This document shows, piece by piece, positions 1 to 11,770 of a stretch of 64,000 bases of DNA. The notes beneath the pieces are model-generated. The model did not search any database. It was not told the DNA's origin and saw only the letters and a program-made list of their open reading frames with translations. The first letter of the stretch is position 1; the number at the start of each line of letters is the position of its first letter. Origin of the DNA: Cryptomeria japonica (taxonomy: Eukaryota > Streptophyta > Pinopsida > Cupressales > Cupressaceae); contig NC_081415.1 in the NCBI RefSeq assembly GCF_030272615.1, positions 377,751,892 to 377,815,891 on the forward strand. Direction: 5' to 3'. The position numbers were made by a program, and so were the translations under genes.

Positions 1-734
1 AGGATAAGATGATGTGGCTCAGATCAATGGTCATGATCAGATCTACAGATTTGAATGGCTGTGAGCAAAAGTGAAGGTTGAGAGAAAGGGGGAAGGAGAA
101 GACAAGTGTCACTCATCTCACCTTGACTGGGTTGTTGACTGAGAGAATCTAGGGATGGTTGGAGGAAATTTAGGCATGGTAGGACAAGTGGACTCAAGTC
201 CTTCCTAAGATGTAGGGGGTGTTGGAGAGAATATAGGAAATGGTTATGAAATGTGTGTACGTACACAATTTCATTAATTTTGGAGGTTGAAAATAAATCA
301 TGAATTAATATTTAAGGAATATTAATTTCTTTAGCCACATGCTTAATGAGTTGGCAAAGGGAACATGAAGTGGAGATGGAGGGTGAGTTGGATAAAGGGA
401 TCAAATAATTTAGGAATTATTTAATATTTGAAACTATAGGATAGGAGAATAACCATTAAATATTGGATATTTAATTGATTGGAGAAGATAATTAAATATT
501 AGATATTTAATTAACTAGAGGAATAGGATAGATGAATTAATTAATAAAATATTAATTAATAGAAAGATATGAAAATGAATTAAATTAATTAATCTTTTCG
601 AATTAACTATTTAATAGAAGAATAAATAATAAATATTAAATATTTATTTAATTGCTCATAGCCAATTTTTAGGTGTATACAGTTCCCACTTTCACCTGTG
701 AAGGAAAAATGTGCATGGGGGAAAAAATATTCAA
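1..734. other. AT-rich flank, no gene recognised
   Basis: The stretch is strongly AT-rich from about 290 to 660, with repeated TTAATTAA/AATATT-type words. A purine-rich stretch lies near 205-235. The style resembles the LTR of the gypsy element at 53523, but I could not align them convincingly by eye. The 80-codon open frame at 24-266 (minus) has no recognisable domain and is not called. Confidence 0.4.
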
Positions 735-823
735 GGGTGTTCATTCATATTATGGGTGTTCAAAAGAACTACTCCTTGGGGTTCTATTCAACCCCCCACT
801 TCGCTCGTACAAGTGACATCATA

Positions 824-859
824 GGGGTTCGCTCAAATCTTTCCCTTTGAGTGAACCCC
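824..859. repeat. subterminal hairpin of T1 left end
   Basis: The arms GGGGTTCGCTCAAA (824-837) and TTTGAGTGAACCCC (846-859) pair with a single mismatch around an 8-nt loop. GC-rich hairpins occupy comparable positions near the ends of T2 and T3. They may be transposase-binding or structural end elements (inference). Confidence 0.6.
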
Positions 860-1391
860 CTTTAACCATTTTTTTTAACTAATAATATATAAACTCAAAA
901 ATGGCAGTTGGGTAGTCATTTTCAACTGTCAGTTTGGGATCCGTGGGGCGTTTGAGTAAACCCCGTCTTTCATTTCTAACCAACAGTACTCCTCAACACC
1001 CAACACCACCTGCTATTCGAGCTACATTATACTAGGTGCACCAAATTGCTTTTTTTTCTTGTTTATAATTGTTGAATTATGTTTTTTTTTGTATTCTATA
1101 AATTTATTGTTCAATTTTTATTTTTTTTAAAATAGCAAGTACAAATGTTTTCTCTTTTATTTAGTATTTTCAAATAAATAATTGTATATTTAATTCACAT
1201 TAAATGCTTTAGAAAAACCTTACAATTTTTTTAGAAAAACTTAGATAACATTAAAAAAAAGAAAACCTTACAAAATTATTACAAAACCTTTCAAACTTTT
1301 TAGAAAACTTTAGAATTTTTTTGGTATTACATTACAAAACCATAGAAATTTTTTTAAAAACCTTAAATTATTTTCATTAAAACCCCTCACT

Positions 1392-1965
1392 CCCCTTTCA
1401 ATTATTTTTAGTAGATCTCTCTCTCTTTCTCTCCCTTTGTCTCTCTCTCTCTCAGCTTTAATATTTTATATTTAGTAATTGAATTTAATGTTTAGTATTT
1501 AATGGTTTAATTTACTCTCTCTCTCCCCCCTTAAGTCAAGATTTATGACCTCTCTCTTTCTCTCTCCCTCCCCTTACTTAATTCAACTTTCAGGATCTCT
1601 CTCTCTCCCCTCTTAAGTCATGTTTTAGGACTTATCTATCTCTCTCTCCCCTTAAGTCAAGTACTAGGACCCCTCTCTCTCTTTCTCTCTCCCTCCCATT
1701 AATTCAACTTTTATTACCTCTCTCTCTCTCTCTTAAATAAGGTTTAGGACCTCTCTCTCTCTCTCTTTCTATCTCCCTCCCCTTAATTCAACTTTTAGGA
1801 CCTCTCTCTCTCTCCCCCCCTTAGGTTATATAACCTCTCTCTCTTTCTCTCTCCCTCCCCTTTATTCAACTTTTAGTATCTCTCTCTCTCATTCTCTCCC
1901 CTTAAGTCAAGTACTAGGACCTCTTTCACTCTTTCTCTCTCCCTCCTCTTAATTCAACTTTTAGG

Positions 1966-2020
<55 letters not shown>

Positions 2021-2120
2021 CCTTTATGTCAAGTTCTGTGACCTCTCTCTCTTTCTCTCTCCCCTTAAGACAAGTTTTAGGACCTCTCTCTCACTCCCTC
2101 TCCCCTTAAGTCAAGCTTTA

Positions 2121-2196
<76 letters not shown>

Positions 2197-2295
2197 TTAT
2201 TTCAAGTTTTGTGACCTCTCTCTCTTTCTCTCTCCCCTTAAGACAAGTTTTAGGACCTCTCTCTCTCACTCCCTCTCCCCTTAAGTCAAGATTTA

Positions 2296-2383
<88 letters not shown>

Positions 2384-2392
2384 ATCAATTTA
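1392..2392. repeat. compound CT minisatellite
   Basis: Long (CT)n and CTCTTTCTCTCTCC runs alternate with a recurring spacer of the type CCTTAAGTCAAGTTTTAGGA or CCTTAATTCAACTTTTAGGA. Units are about 50-70 bp and repeat at least a dozen times, with pure (CT)n expansions at 1969-2015, 2122-2192 and 2300-2384. A CT/CA tract sits in the corresponding end of T3 (17395-17670), and a GA tract beyond gene X of T2 (29657-29830). The tract therefore looks like part of the transposon family rather than random host sequence. Confidence 0.85.
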
Positions 2393-2558
2393 ACATTTAA
2401 ATTTAGTGCTTTTTAATAAATAATGTTTAGTATTTTTAATGTTTTAATTTAACGTTTAGTATATTATTTGAATTTAATGTTTGGTAAATTTTCATTCTTT
2501 TCACATGTGTGCATTCATGTACACTTACATAATTTCTAACTTTATGACACCTAGATAG

Positions 2559-3936
2559 ATGAAGGACCGGGCTCCAGATGCACAACCTGCGCATTAGGAT
2601 GCAGTTCCTAATATTGATGTCATTTTTCATCATAGTGATCAGGAAATATAGAAGTTGAGAGCTATTACAGATGATCCTCGCACTGATGGTGTGTACAAGA
2701 GTACATGACAAACCATTTTGATTAGTTTATAGACCCTTAGAGAGAGTCTAGGAAACCATACATCATATGCCCCCATGTTATGGATGCCATATTTAGGCAG
2801 TTGAGGTATAAAATCTTGGGTGATGTTTCATTGGAGGATGTCCAAAGGGAAGTCCCCAAGTAAATTATTAAACAACAACTATTTCCTCAATATCAAGAAA
2901 ATAACAAGGTTAGAGGCTATTAGGTGACACAATTCATAGATGAGGAAGTGGCTAAGAAAATATACCCTCATTTCTTAGCTACTCATGGTCATTATCCTAA
3001 TAATGACCAGATACCATTATGCTTTTTTTCACAGTAGGTGTATGTTGAGGTCCACTTGGGTATGAAGGTCAACTAGATTGACCTTCCAAACTATTTTGGA
3101 ATCTAGGATAGGGGCGATGCAGAGTGGCCAATTAAGATCCATATCATGGGGCTAACAGGCAAGTGTCGAAACACAGGAAGTTTATTGGTCATAGATTTCC
3201 AGCAATATCTTCATCCCTCACCACCACAACAGATCGTGTAGTGTTTGCTTCTTAGAGAAAAGAAATTGACACCATTAGAGATAGTGCAACTCTAGCATCC
3301 ACCATTTCTTTTGATAGTTTGGGAAGATATATGATGAGTCGACCACATCTAACACCATCCATAAGTGCATCATCTAGTCACGGTGAAGTCGATGATCATT
3401 ATTCTCTTGCCGACATTCCCATGCCACAAGACATGGCAGCTATCTCGAGAGTTGCTTGACATAGGCAGGTATCTCATAATTTAGTCGAGGACCTCCTACT
3501 TGTGTAGTATTTTATTTCATCTCGACTTTAGTTACCATTGGGTGAGGTCAGACAGGAGGTGCTTGGAGACTCGTAGATTGGATCATTGTCTCATATGCCA
3601 AGACATTCACAACATTCTAATCACTTTGTGTATGCTCATGAACCACCTATAGATCACTCTACTATTGTATAGGATGAGATATAGGCTAATCAGGTTCATA
3701 TCACACCAGAGGGAGTGGATTCATTTGGGGAGAAACTACAGGATTTGAGCCAGACTAGTTTTATGGATATGCTACTACAATTAGACTCTTCATCGATACC
3801 CTCTCATCTACATATCCCCTTACTCTCCTCATTCATTGAGTATGCCAAAGACAGATATGTGGATGTAGTTGTTGTGGCAGATATGATTATAGCAGATGAT
3901 CAAACTGTAACTCTTGATACCCAAGTACATGTATAA
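2559..3936 (+). pseudogene. 'gene X' copy 1, transposon accessory gene (T1), broken
   Basis: I do not recognise this gene. It is homologous along its length to the minus-strand copy at 28080-29555. Shared segments include GVYKST near the start, SRLGIPL and VRxE in the middle (about 3520-3560), and a C-terminal block with FMDMLLQLD, PSHL, and LDTQV before the stop. The N-terminal part (from the ATG at 2559) is interrupted by several stops and frame changes; the longest clean piece is 3715-3936. Several stops are TAG where the other copy has Gln (CAG) or another residue. No catalytic motif, zinc finger or membrane segment is evident. Its stop-to-stop orientation toward the transposase at 5400-7733 is repeated in T2, so it is probably a second gene of the transposon (inference). 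Confidence 0.55.
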
Positions 3937-5399
3937 TAAATGATAAATTAAAATATTTGTGCTTATATTTAATTTTCAATTTTTATAAATATCAATTATT
4001 AAACTAATCCTAAAATGTACACATGTAACAGTTACCTCACGTTACTCCTAGCTTGAGCTCATAGCATTTGCCTAGGCAAGATTCTTTCAATATGACACCT
4101 ACAGGTTTGGGGTTTAGGGTTTAGGTTTTGGGCTTTGGGGTTTAGGGTTTAGGGTTTGGGGTTTGGGTTTTAGGGTTTAGGGTTTAAGGTTTCGGGTTTA
4201 GGTTTAGGGTTTACTGTTTGGGGTTTGGGTTTAGGGTTTAGGGTTTAGGTGTGTTTGGATTCTGTATGTATTTATGTACATTCTTTTTTGTGTACAATTA
4301 ATGATCCATTTGATAATATCCATGTTGATATTTAATTTGTTCTACTTTTACAAGGATCTATTGGACATCCATTGGACCAAGACTCTCACTCAAAGGGTCA
4401 CTCTGTTCGTAGTCGACATGATGACCAATCTACCACTTAGAGTATGTGCCCCTAGATACACATGTTTACCTATATATATGGATGTTCTTAGACACATTTA
4501 TGTTTACCTTTATATAGACTTTCTCAAACATGTTTGTTTACCTTTATATACATTTGATATAATTAATGTTTGACATTTATACACCTTTGATGAGACATCA
4601 TACATACATTTTATGACATCTAGATCTATTTACATGTTTAAATAGATTAAACATGTAAATTTATATATCTATGTTTATATGGATCTTAATTATATCTATG
4701 TTTAAACCATTCAATTATATCCCTAAATGTTTCTAGCTCTATGTGTCCTAATTGTACATCCCCTTATCATTTCAATTGTAAACAATTACTTTATAAACTC
4801 AATTGATTAATTTGCATATATCCTAATCTAATTTAAATACATCCTAATTGTACATCTCCTTAAGGCATTTTAAAATTAACACATACATGTCTTAATTTAA
4901 TTTGCATACATCCTAATTTAAATAACATACACATGCATTCAATTTGCATACATACTAATTTAATCTACATACATCATAATTGTACATCCCCTTAAGATAT
5001 TTTAAAATTTACACATGTACATGTCCTAATATAATTTATATATATCCTAATTTAAATATCATACACATGCATTTAATTTGCATACATCCTAATTTAATTT
5101 ACATACATAAGCTAATTGTACATTCCCTGAAGACATTTAAATTTGTTTGAATCATTTTAAACACATGTTAGGATACTATATAATTGGAATAGATTGCATA
5201 AGAGATTGCAATGTTCAAATTTCATATTTAAATAAACATTATAACATATAAGAAATATAAGATCCCCTTTTAAGTCATATCACAGGTGAAAAGTGCAAAC
5301 AATACATAATAATATATGAGTTCAAACAAGTTGTCATAAAATCTTGTAAATTCAATTCATGAGTTCAAATATACTAGTATTATGACTACTAAATACTCA
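3937..5399. other. AT-rich spacer between gene X and transposase of T1
   Basis: Non-coding and AT-rich, with many diverged copies of CATACATCCTAATTTAA-like words between 4740 and 5110. The segment near 4015-4070 (ACTCCTAGCTTGAGCTCA) reappears inverted near 16525-16550 in T2, showing that this spacer belongs to the transposon. It contains the telomere-like tract listed separately. Confidence 0.5.
4105..4252 (+). repeat. interstitial TTTAGGG telomere-type repeat, degenerate
   Basis: Roughly twenty consecutive 6-9-nt units are variants of TTTAGGG, such as TTTGGGG, TTTTGGG and TTTAGG. TTTAGGG is the Arabidopsis-type telomere repeat of most land plants. Here it is short, imperfect and internal to T1, so it is not a chromosome end. 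Confidence 0.85.
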
Positions 5400-7733
5400 T
5401 ACCACATCAAGTGGTTTAGCCTCATATTCAATAACATTTAATATTTTCTCATGACTTCACTATCTAGTCTTCACTTTCGAGTCTGCCTACGTGAAGACAG
5501 AACTGTATGAAGATTTAGGCTGACAACAATGACTAGGTGGCTATATTAATATACCTTGTTGTCAATTTGATATTCAGTAAAATGAATCCCATGTTGAACA
5601 ATTTTAATTTGTTTGAAATATGTCCCTTTCACTACAACTAAGCCTACATAAAGAAAAAAACAAATTCCTTGAGGTGAAAATTTGTAAAACTGTATAAAAA
5701 TTCAAAATGCATGCATAAAATCAATTAATTAAAACACATGAATTAATTCAAACCAGTGGGAAATGGCATTCCATTGCTCATTTCATCTTGTGTTAACTTC
5801 TTCCTCTCTTTTGTGCAACGCGATAAATAATAACCAACACCTTCTATATTTCCAACCTTTGCTATGACTGCAAAAATATCTCCTGCACAATAAATTTACA
5901 TGAAAAAATCAAACTTTTAAATAAAATGTACTTGTTAAAAATTTGCAACATTTTAAAATGTATGAATTTATACATGTGTGCATGTACCTTTTTTTATCAA
6001 TCCTGAAATATGGTCATAATCACTAGAAATCAAAGGAATGTCTTCAAATATTTCGTCCTCATCTTCATCGTATGTGTCAGTAACAACTAGTGGCACCAAA
6101 TTCCATTCACTAACATATCCAAGCTCTTGGTTGTTGCATTTATCATAGTTTTCCAAAATACAATCACAACAAAAACATGAGTAATCCCTAGTGTACAATG
6201 TCTATGGGTGATTATTTGTACTCATGACACAATACAAAGATCTTGTATTTTCCACCCTCTTGCATCCATACATTGTTCTTCTATCCACACATACAAAATG
6301 TACATACACAACTAAACATATTTAATTTAATACTAAAATTAATATTTTAAATATTTTGATTTAACTCAAGTGAAATAAACTTTTAAAAGACCATGTACCT
6401 AATATCTCCTAAAACACTCTATATGGAATGGGCATGTGTGTTCCTGATGATGAGGCATGATAATTTGGCTGCACAAATTGTTTCATACATGATTCAACAA
6501 CATCATGTGCATCATCTATACAATCTCTATATAATTTATATGATGCTTTCTTAGAGCACATTTGATACGAGCTCCCACACCATCATGTTCACCCTTTCCA
6601 TGCCCACTCTCAAAGAAACTCCAAACATGTGGTATTTTGTCATTTCAATGGTATCTACATAGTGCATAAAATGGTCTTGATGATTTGAATTGTGATGCAT
6701 ATCCATAAAACCAAACAAAATGCTTGTCTATTTTTATGCCTTTGTTTGCCAAATATTCAAAAAAATTCTTAAAGCAATGTTCTACAAAATGTGTGTCATG
6801 CTCCTTATCATCACTAATATAGAAGTGGCATTATTTCTTAATGACATACTCTTAAAATGTATTGTCCACACCATCCAAATCCAATCGCGCATGTCAATAA
6901 CACACATGGGCCATAAGAGTGATATGCTTTGAAAAGTAATACTCTGATTGGATCTCTTTTTTATGTACAAAAGAATAATTTTATGCAAAGTCAACTACTA
7001 ATAAAATAGTTTCAAGTGGGAAAGTGTCTCTTAATGTCTGAAATTGTTGTGCTTTCCACTTGGCAAAAAAACCCTGTTGTATGTATGGCTGTATCAAATT
7101 ATGAAATTTTTCCATAAATGTTCCAATAGGTATCTTCTCTTCTACATAATCTAACCTTGTGGATTCTTTACCAAAAAAAATTCAAACTTTTTGGACTTGT
7201 AACTCTTGCAATTTACCATCTTTGTCATGTTAGTATCTTCATTTCTCAAAGATAATTTAGATAACTCTCCACATGTTTCACAAATTCCTTTTTTGCAATC
7301 TATTTGACTAGTTGCATTATTATCTGATTTATTACATAAGATGGATGTTATGAATTGACTTGTTCGCTTAGGAGGAGTATTTTCATAACCATCACTATCT
7401 TCTCTAATATTTCTAAACACTTGATAGTAGAGATCAAATTGAATATAATAATGACAACAAGAAGTTTCAAAGACTTTGTTTACCTTCACATAATATGGCC
7501 TTAACCTTTCAAACATTGTTTGTCCAACATTTATATGAAGGTTTGAATTAGTAAACATCACATATAATTCATGCTTTGTTGTGTCTAACCAATGTTTTAC
7601 ATGGAGATCATAACAATTATTTGATGATGAATATTATCATTCCAAAAACTTGACACCAAGTTCCTAACAACATCTTCAATCCTATCAAAACGAGGAGTTC
7701 TACGCATAATTTTGCAATTCCCTTTCGAGGTAG
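5400..7733 (-). pseudogene. T1 transposase, C-terminal portion (DDE/D family), inactive
   Basis: This is homologous exon by exon to the T2 transposase (9614-14906). In order on the minus strand it has TTSKGN...RIEDVVRNL, the block FERLRPYYVKVNKVFET (7151-7561), a Cys module (CKKGICETCG) and a first catalytic block near 6970-7010. After that come the second block near 6660-6700, the GHGKGEHDG block near 6575-6610, an acidic exon (5968-6198) and the C-terminal exon near 5405-5640. Damage is extensive. The E of DFAENY is a stop, and the SDG of the second catalytic block reads as FYG-like sequence, so a presumed metal-binding Asp is gone. The reading frame ends at 7733 against R1 and resumes at 34937. 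It presumably once cut and pasted the element in the nucleus (family inference). Confidence 0.7.
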
Positions 7734-8350
7734 TGGTTGAATGGTTGAATGGTCCATAATACTGAGAGAGGGGGGATGAATCAGTATTCCCACAACAATA
7801 AAAACTTTCCACTGAATTTAACCTTAGCAATTAATCTCATCAACATGAATCAAAAAATGTAAAATAAATGGAAAATATAATCACAAGATAGACACCAAAT
7901 TTTTATATGTGGAAAACCCAAATGGGAAAAACCATGGAGAGGGTTAACTCTCAAGATGATATAACTAGTTATATGGTGTTTACAAAAGGGTGGCTCACTG
8001 TTGGATGGCTCACTATCTGATTACAACATGACTTACTGTCGGATAGTAAGGTGAGGAAAATGACATCTCCAAATGCATGAAGTCAGTTCCAAGATAAGCT
8101 CAAAATAGTAAAGCAACTACTTACAATAGATTTGGTAAGAGATCTCTGCAACACTTTCTCTAACTTGTCAACACACTTGCTTGTAGTAGATCTGGTAAGG
8201 GATTAGTGCAACATTGTCTTCAATCTGTCAATCCAACTACTTGCAGCAGACCTAGTAAGGGATTACAACAACACTGTAACGACACTTGCACTTTCCACTC
8301 TTATACACACCTTCGCTCTTACATCCCACACCACACTCTACTACTCACAT
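7734..8350 (-). repeat. truncated 3' LTR of R1
   Basis: This begins TGGTTGAATGGTTGAATGG and aligns with 33943-34560, which begins TGTTGAATGGTTGAATGG next to a primer-binding site. Shared blocks include the run of Cs before GAATCAG (reversed), AACTTTCCACT, GGAAAACCCAAATGGGAAAAACCA and the GGCTCACT repeats. Homology ends near 8350 at a microsatellite, so about the last 100 bp of the LTR are missing. Confidence 0.75.
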
Positions 8351-8370
8351 GCTCATGAATCATCATATAC

Positions 8371-8442
8371 ATGTGTGTACATACATACATACATACATAC
8401 ATGCATGCATGCATGCATGCGTGCGTGTGTGTGTGTGTGTGT
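8371..8442. repeat. ACAT/GCAT/GT microsatellite
   Basis: (ACAT)n grades into (GCAT)n and then (GT)n immediately before the left end of T2, at the point where the R1 LTR alignment is lost. Confidence 0.9.
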
Positions 8443-8448
8443 ATACAT

Positions 8449-8613
8449 GGGTGAACTCACAATAATGGTTCTCACTTTTTTGCCACTTTTGACACTGAGA
8501 TGAACATTTTTAAAATAATCTTCAACTTTTGAGAACTATAACTTTTAAACTATTAAAAATTTGACGCTAATGACGCTAATGTAAAATAGTGATTTGTAGC
8601 ATTTTGTCTGTAG

Positions 8614-8646
<33 letters not shown>

Positions 8647-9613
8647 CAAGTTTTTTTGAAGTATTTTTTTTTAATTTTTCCATCTCCCTCGAAAAGTAGT
8701 TTTTTACAACAAACTACATTTTTTAAGAGTGATGTGCCTCCCAAAACGCATAATTTTTTTTCTATAAATGATAAAAACTCAATTCTTTCGAATTTTGGTT
8801 TGTAACATCAATATCCCAAGGCTTGCAGTTGGTTTGATAGTGATATGTTGAATATTTTTCATTTTATTAAGTTTTGAATTCCGACTAGCCATAATTCAGA
8901 CATAGGTTTAAGTTTGAACACATAACTTGTTCTATATATATCGAAATTCAATTTTATTTTTTTTGTTAGAAAGAAGACATCAATACCTAGGGCATAGATA
9001 TTTTTGAGAATTTTTTTCAATTAGTTTCTTATTTTTCCTAATGCATTGAACAGAGAAGTTCATGTTCGGTTAAAAACCAATATTTCATAAAATTAAAAAA
9101 AAATAAGAACATAATAAATTCACAATGTAATAAAATTATACTCGTTGGAAAGCTTTCTCCACGTACTACCATTTAATATTTTTGGGTTATCAATATTATT
9201 TCATTTGTACCTTGAACCAAAGGTCCGAAGGCAAAAATTCCTCAGAACTCTAATTTTTTTGGGGAGAGACCTCTAACAAGAGGGTTTGAATGAACACCGG
9301 TTCGAGCGAAGGGGGGTCCGCTCGAAACATAAGGTGTTCGAGCGGACCCCCCTTTGCTCGAACCCCCATGCTAAATTGTGACGCGCACATTTATGTAATG
9401 GCCGGGTTCGAACGAACCCGACCTTTTCTAACTGTCGGCGTTTGTTCGAACCCTGGCCGACTCAATTTTATTTTTTTTTACATTTAAGTAGAGTCGTATA
9501 AATATACATAATTTTTTAACACACAAATTATTAAAACAATTCGCATTTTTAGATGAAAGAAGACATCTGAAAATTATTTCGAGGGCAATAATTTGAAGGT
9601 TTTTTTAAAAGCA
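8449..9613 (+). other. T2 left terminal region / transposase 5' flank
   Basis: Terminal motif GGGTG at 8449, then about 1 kb of AT-rich non-coding sequence conserved (inverted) at the T1 right end, 47121-48088. Shared segments include the TTTTTTGCCACTTTTGACAC region, GTGATTTGTA, and a block near 8930-8990 with CGAAATTCAATTTT and GAAGACATCAATACC. The shared length suggests extended end sequences needed in cis, or simply common ancestry. It contains an AT microsatellite at 8618-8644 and hairpin 9299-9364. Transposase exon 1 begins at 9614. Confidence 0.65.
9299..9364. repeat. strong 28-bp-arm hairpin near T2 left end
   Basis: The arm at 9299-9326 pairs with 9337-9364 over 28 bp with one mismatch and a 10-nt loop. 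Its core is TTCGAGCG...GGGGGGTCCGCTCGAA. Further TTCGAACGAACCC-type palindromes follow at 9406-9448. It is GC-rich in an otherwise AT-rich kilobase. Confidence 0.8.
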
Positions 9614-10261
9614 TGGGGAACAAGAAGAGAAGGCAAAATAAGACTTCAAGGAATTATTCTCCCGAAACGAAACAAAGATATCAAAACAAAGAAGGCAAAG
9701 ATATCATGATGCAAGTATGTATTTTTATTTTTATTTCTATTTAATTTTATATGTATTACGTACCAAAAATTGTGTTTATTTGTTAGTATTAATTAGTTAA
9801 ATATTTTTATCTAATATTTTTAATGAAAATTAATTTAAATAATATTAATTTAATTAATTTAATTTATATAATAATTCTATCTTAATTAATTCTAAATGAT
9901 GTTATTTTTATTAAATTAATTGTAAATAGTAGGATTAAAAATAATCTCATTTTAATTGGAAAGCATAATTAATTTGAAATAATATGTGTATTTGCAAATT
10001 TCAAATTCCATTAACTTGCTTGTTGTGTAATTGACTTTTTCTCCTATATAATTAAGTCCATTTATAATAGATCTTGGTTTTAATTTAAAATTTATATCTT
10101 TAGGACCCCTCTCTTTCCCATTTATTATTTATAATTTATAATTTAATTTAGATAGTCCATAAATAAATAATTTAATTTAGATTTTGAAACCATGTGTCTT
10201 TATAGTTTAGCAAACACTTGAATTGGTGCTCTAAAATTAACAAACTTGTCTTTTGTGTCTT

Positions 10262-10870
10262 CGGCAATAGGCTCCTTTTTTTTTATCCTTAGAAAGGGTC
10301 ATGCCTCCCGAGTAGCCCTTAAGGCTTGGTGAGAGGGAACGACCCAAAGTGGTAACAAGCTATAGCCAAGCTCTTCCAAGCCACTATAAATAAATGTGTT
10401 TGTGATGAAAGTTGCAAGCAACGGGTGTTACATGTTGCTATAATGACGTTATGACTCCCCATAAACCCTATAGAGCGCAACCTCTATAGGCTGGGAGGCC
10501 TTCCATTTAACGGAGTGTAACACGCTACTGATTATAGCCACCCGAACGGATGCCCTTACTACACACCTTTTGTGTTAGAAGCCAAAAACCTTCTAGTTGT
10601 TTGCGCAGGAGGTCAGATCTCTGAAGCGGCTCTTATTCTTATGGTTCTTAGTAGAGATACAAAGTTCACCATGAGGAATTTTTATGGGGACTGGTGCTTG
10701 GCTGCCCCAAAAAAGTGAGTGCAGTGGAGGGGATCTAGTGGGGTCAAGAACCTAAGAATCCGCTCTGAATTGCGTAGCTTAGGGCAACCCCCTAGGTGAG
10801 ATTCAACAACTACTATCCCGTCCAGCCCTAGGATTTGTGCTTGCATGATCAAAACAATCAAACACTTTCA
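10262..10870. other. GC-richer island inside the T2 transposase intron
   Basis: About 600 bp of much higher GC than its surroundings, running from the poly-T before TTATCCTTAGAAAGGGTCATGC to CTAGGATTTGTGCTTGC. No open frame, tRNA-type box pair or terminal repeat was recognised. It reads like an untranslated or LTR fragment of a retroelement, inserted in the ~2.1-kb intron (9716-11856). Confidence 0.4.
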
Positions 10871-10899
10871 AATAAACAAACATTGCGTCTTCTTTGTTT

Positions 10900-11770
10900 T
10901 CAAGTGTATACAAAAATATTTCACATTATACTTGAGTCCCCTTAATACCTATATTATGTGATACTAGGACCTATTATGTGATATTAAGACCTATTATCTG
11001 CGTTAATACCTATCTTAAATATGACATAATAGAACCTATTATGACTTAATAGGTCTTATTGTGACTTAATAACATGATCATATATGCAATTTAAACATTT
11101 TACATTATATACTTGAGTCTAGGCCTTAAGAGGTCTATATTTATGATATATTAGGGCCTATTATGTACATGTGATAAATTAATGACCTAGTATTGCCTAA
11201 TTTAGTTCCTAATATGACATACATAATAGGTCCTAATATTTGCATAATATCTAGGTCTTAAGGGTAGTCAAGTATAATGTGAAATGTTTTTGCATATGTG
11301 GTCTTGTATTAAGTCATAAAATTAATAAGACCTATTATGTCATAATTTAGGTTCTAACTTATATCATATTTAAGACATGTACTTAATTTCATGTGATGGG
11401 TCCTTTAATATCACATAATATATTTGTCTTAAGGGGAGTCAAGTATATTAATGTGAATTTTTTTTGCATACGTGGTCATATTAAGTAATAATAAGGCCTA
11501 TTATGTGATATTAGGACTTATTACATTGATTATAGGTCTTAAATGTGACATAAATTTAGAACCTATTATGTCATAATAGGTTCTATTTATATGACTTGAC
11601 GTATGCAAAAACATTTCACATTATACTCAAGAGTCCCCTTAAGACCTATGTTATGCAGATCATATTAGGATAGGTATTACATGTGATATTAGGAGGTCTA
11701 TTATGCAATAATAGGTATTAAATACATGACATTATAGTCCACCTATTATGACATAAATTTTAAACGTCTT
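10900..11770. repeat. degenerate repeats of CCTATTATGTGATATTAGGA type in intron
   Basis: Words such as GACCTATTATG, TAGGTCTTA, GACATAATAG and CACATTATACTTGAGTCCCCTTAA recur in both orientations across about 870 bp. They form a loose field of direct and inverted repeats, upstream of the splice acceptor at 11856. Confidence 0.65.

Noticed and set aside
2211-2393. Ser-Leu repeat ORF
   Set aside because: Translation of a (CT)n microsatellite.
4105-4252. A true telomere or chromosome end
   Set aside because: Short, imperfect and flanked by transposon sequence on both sides.
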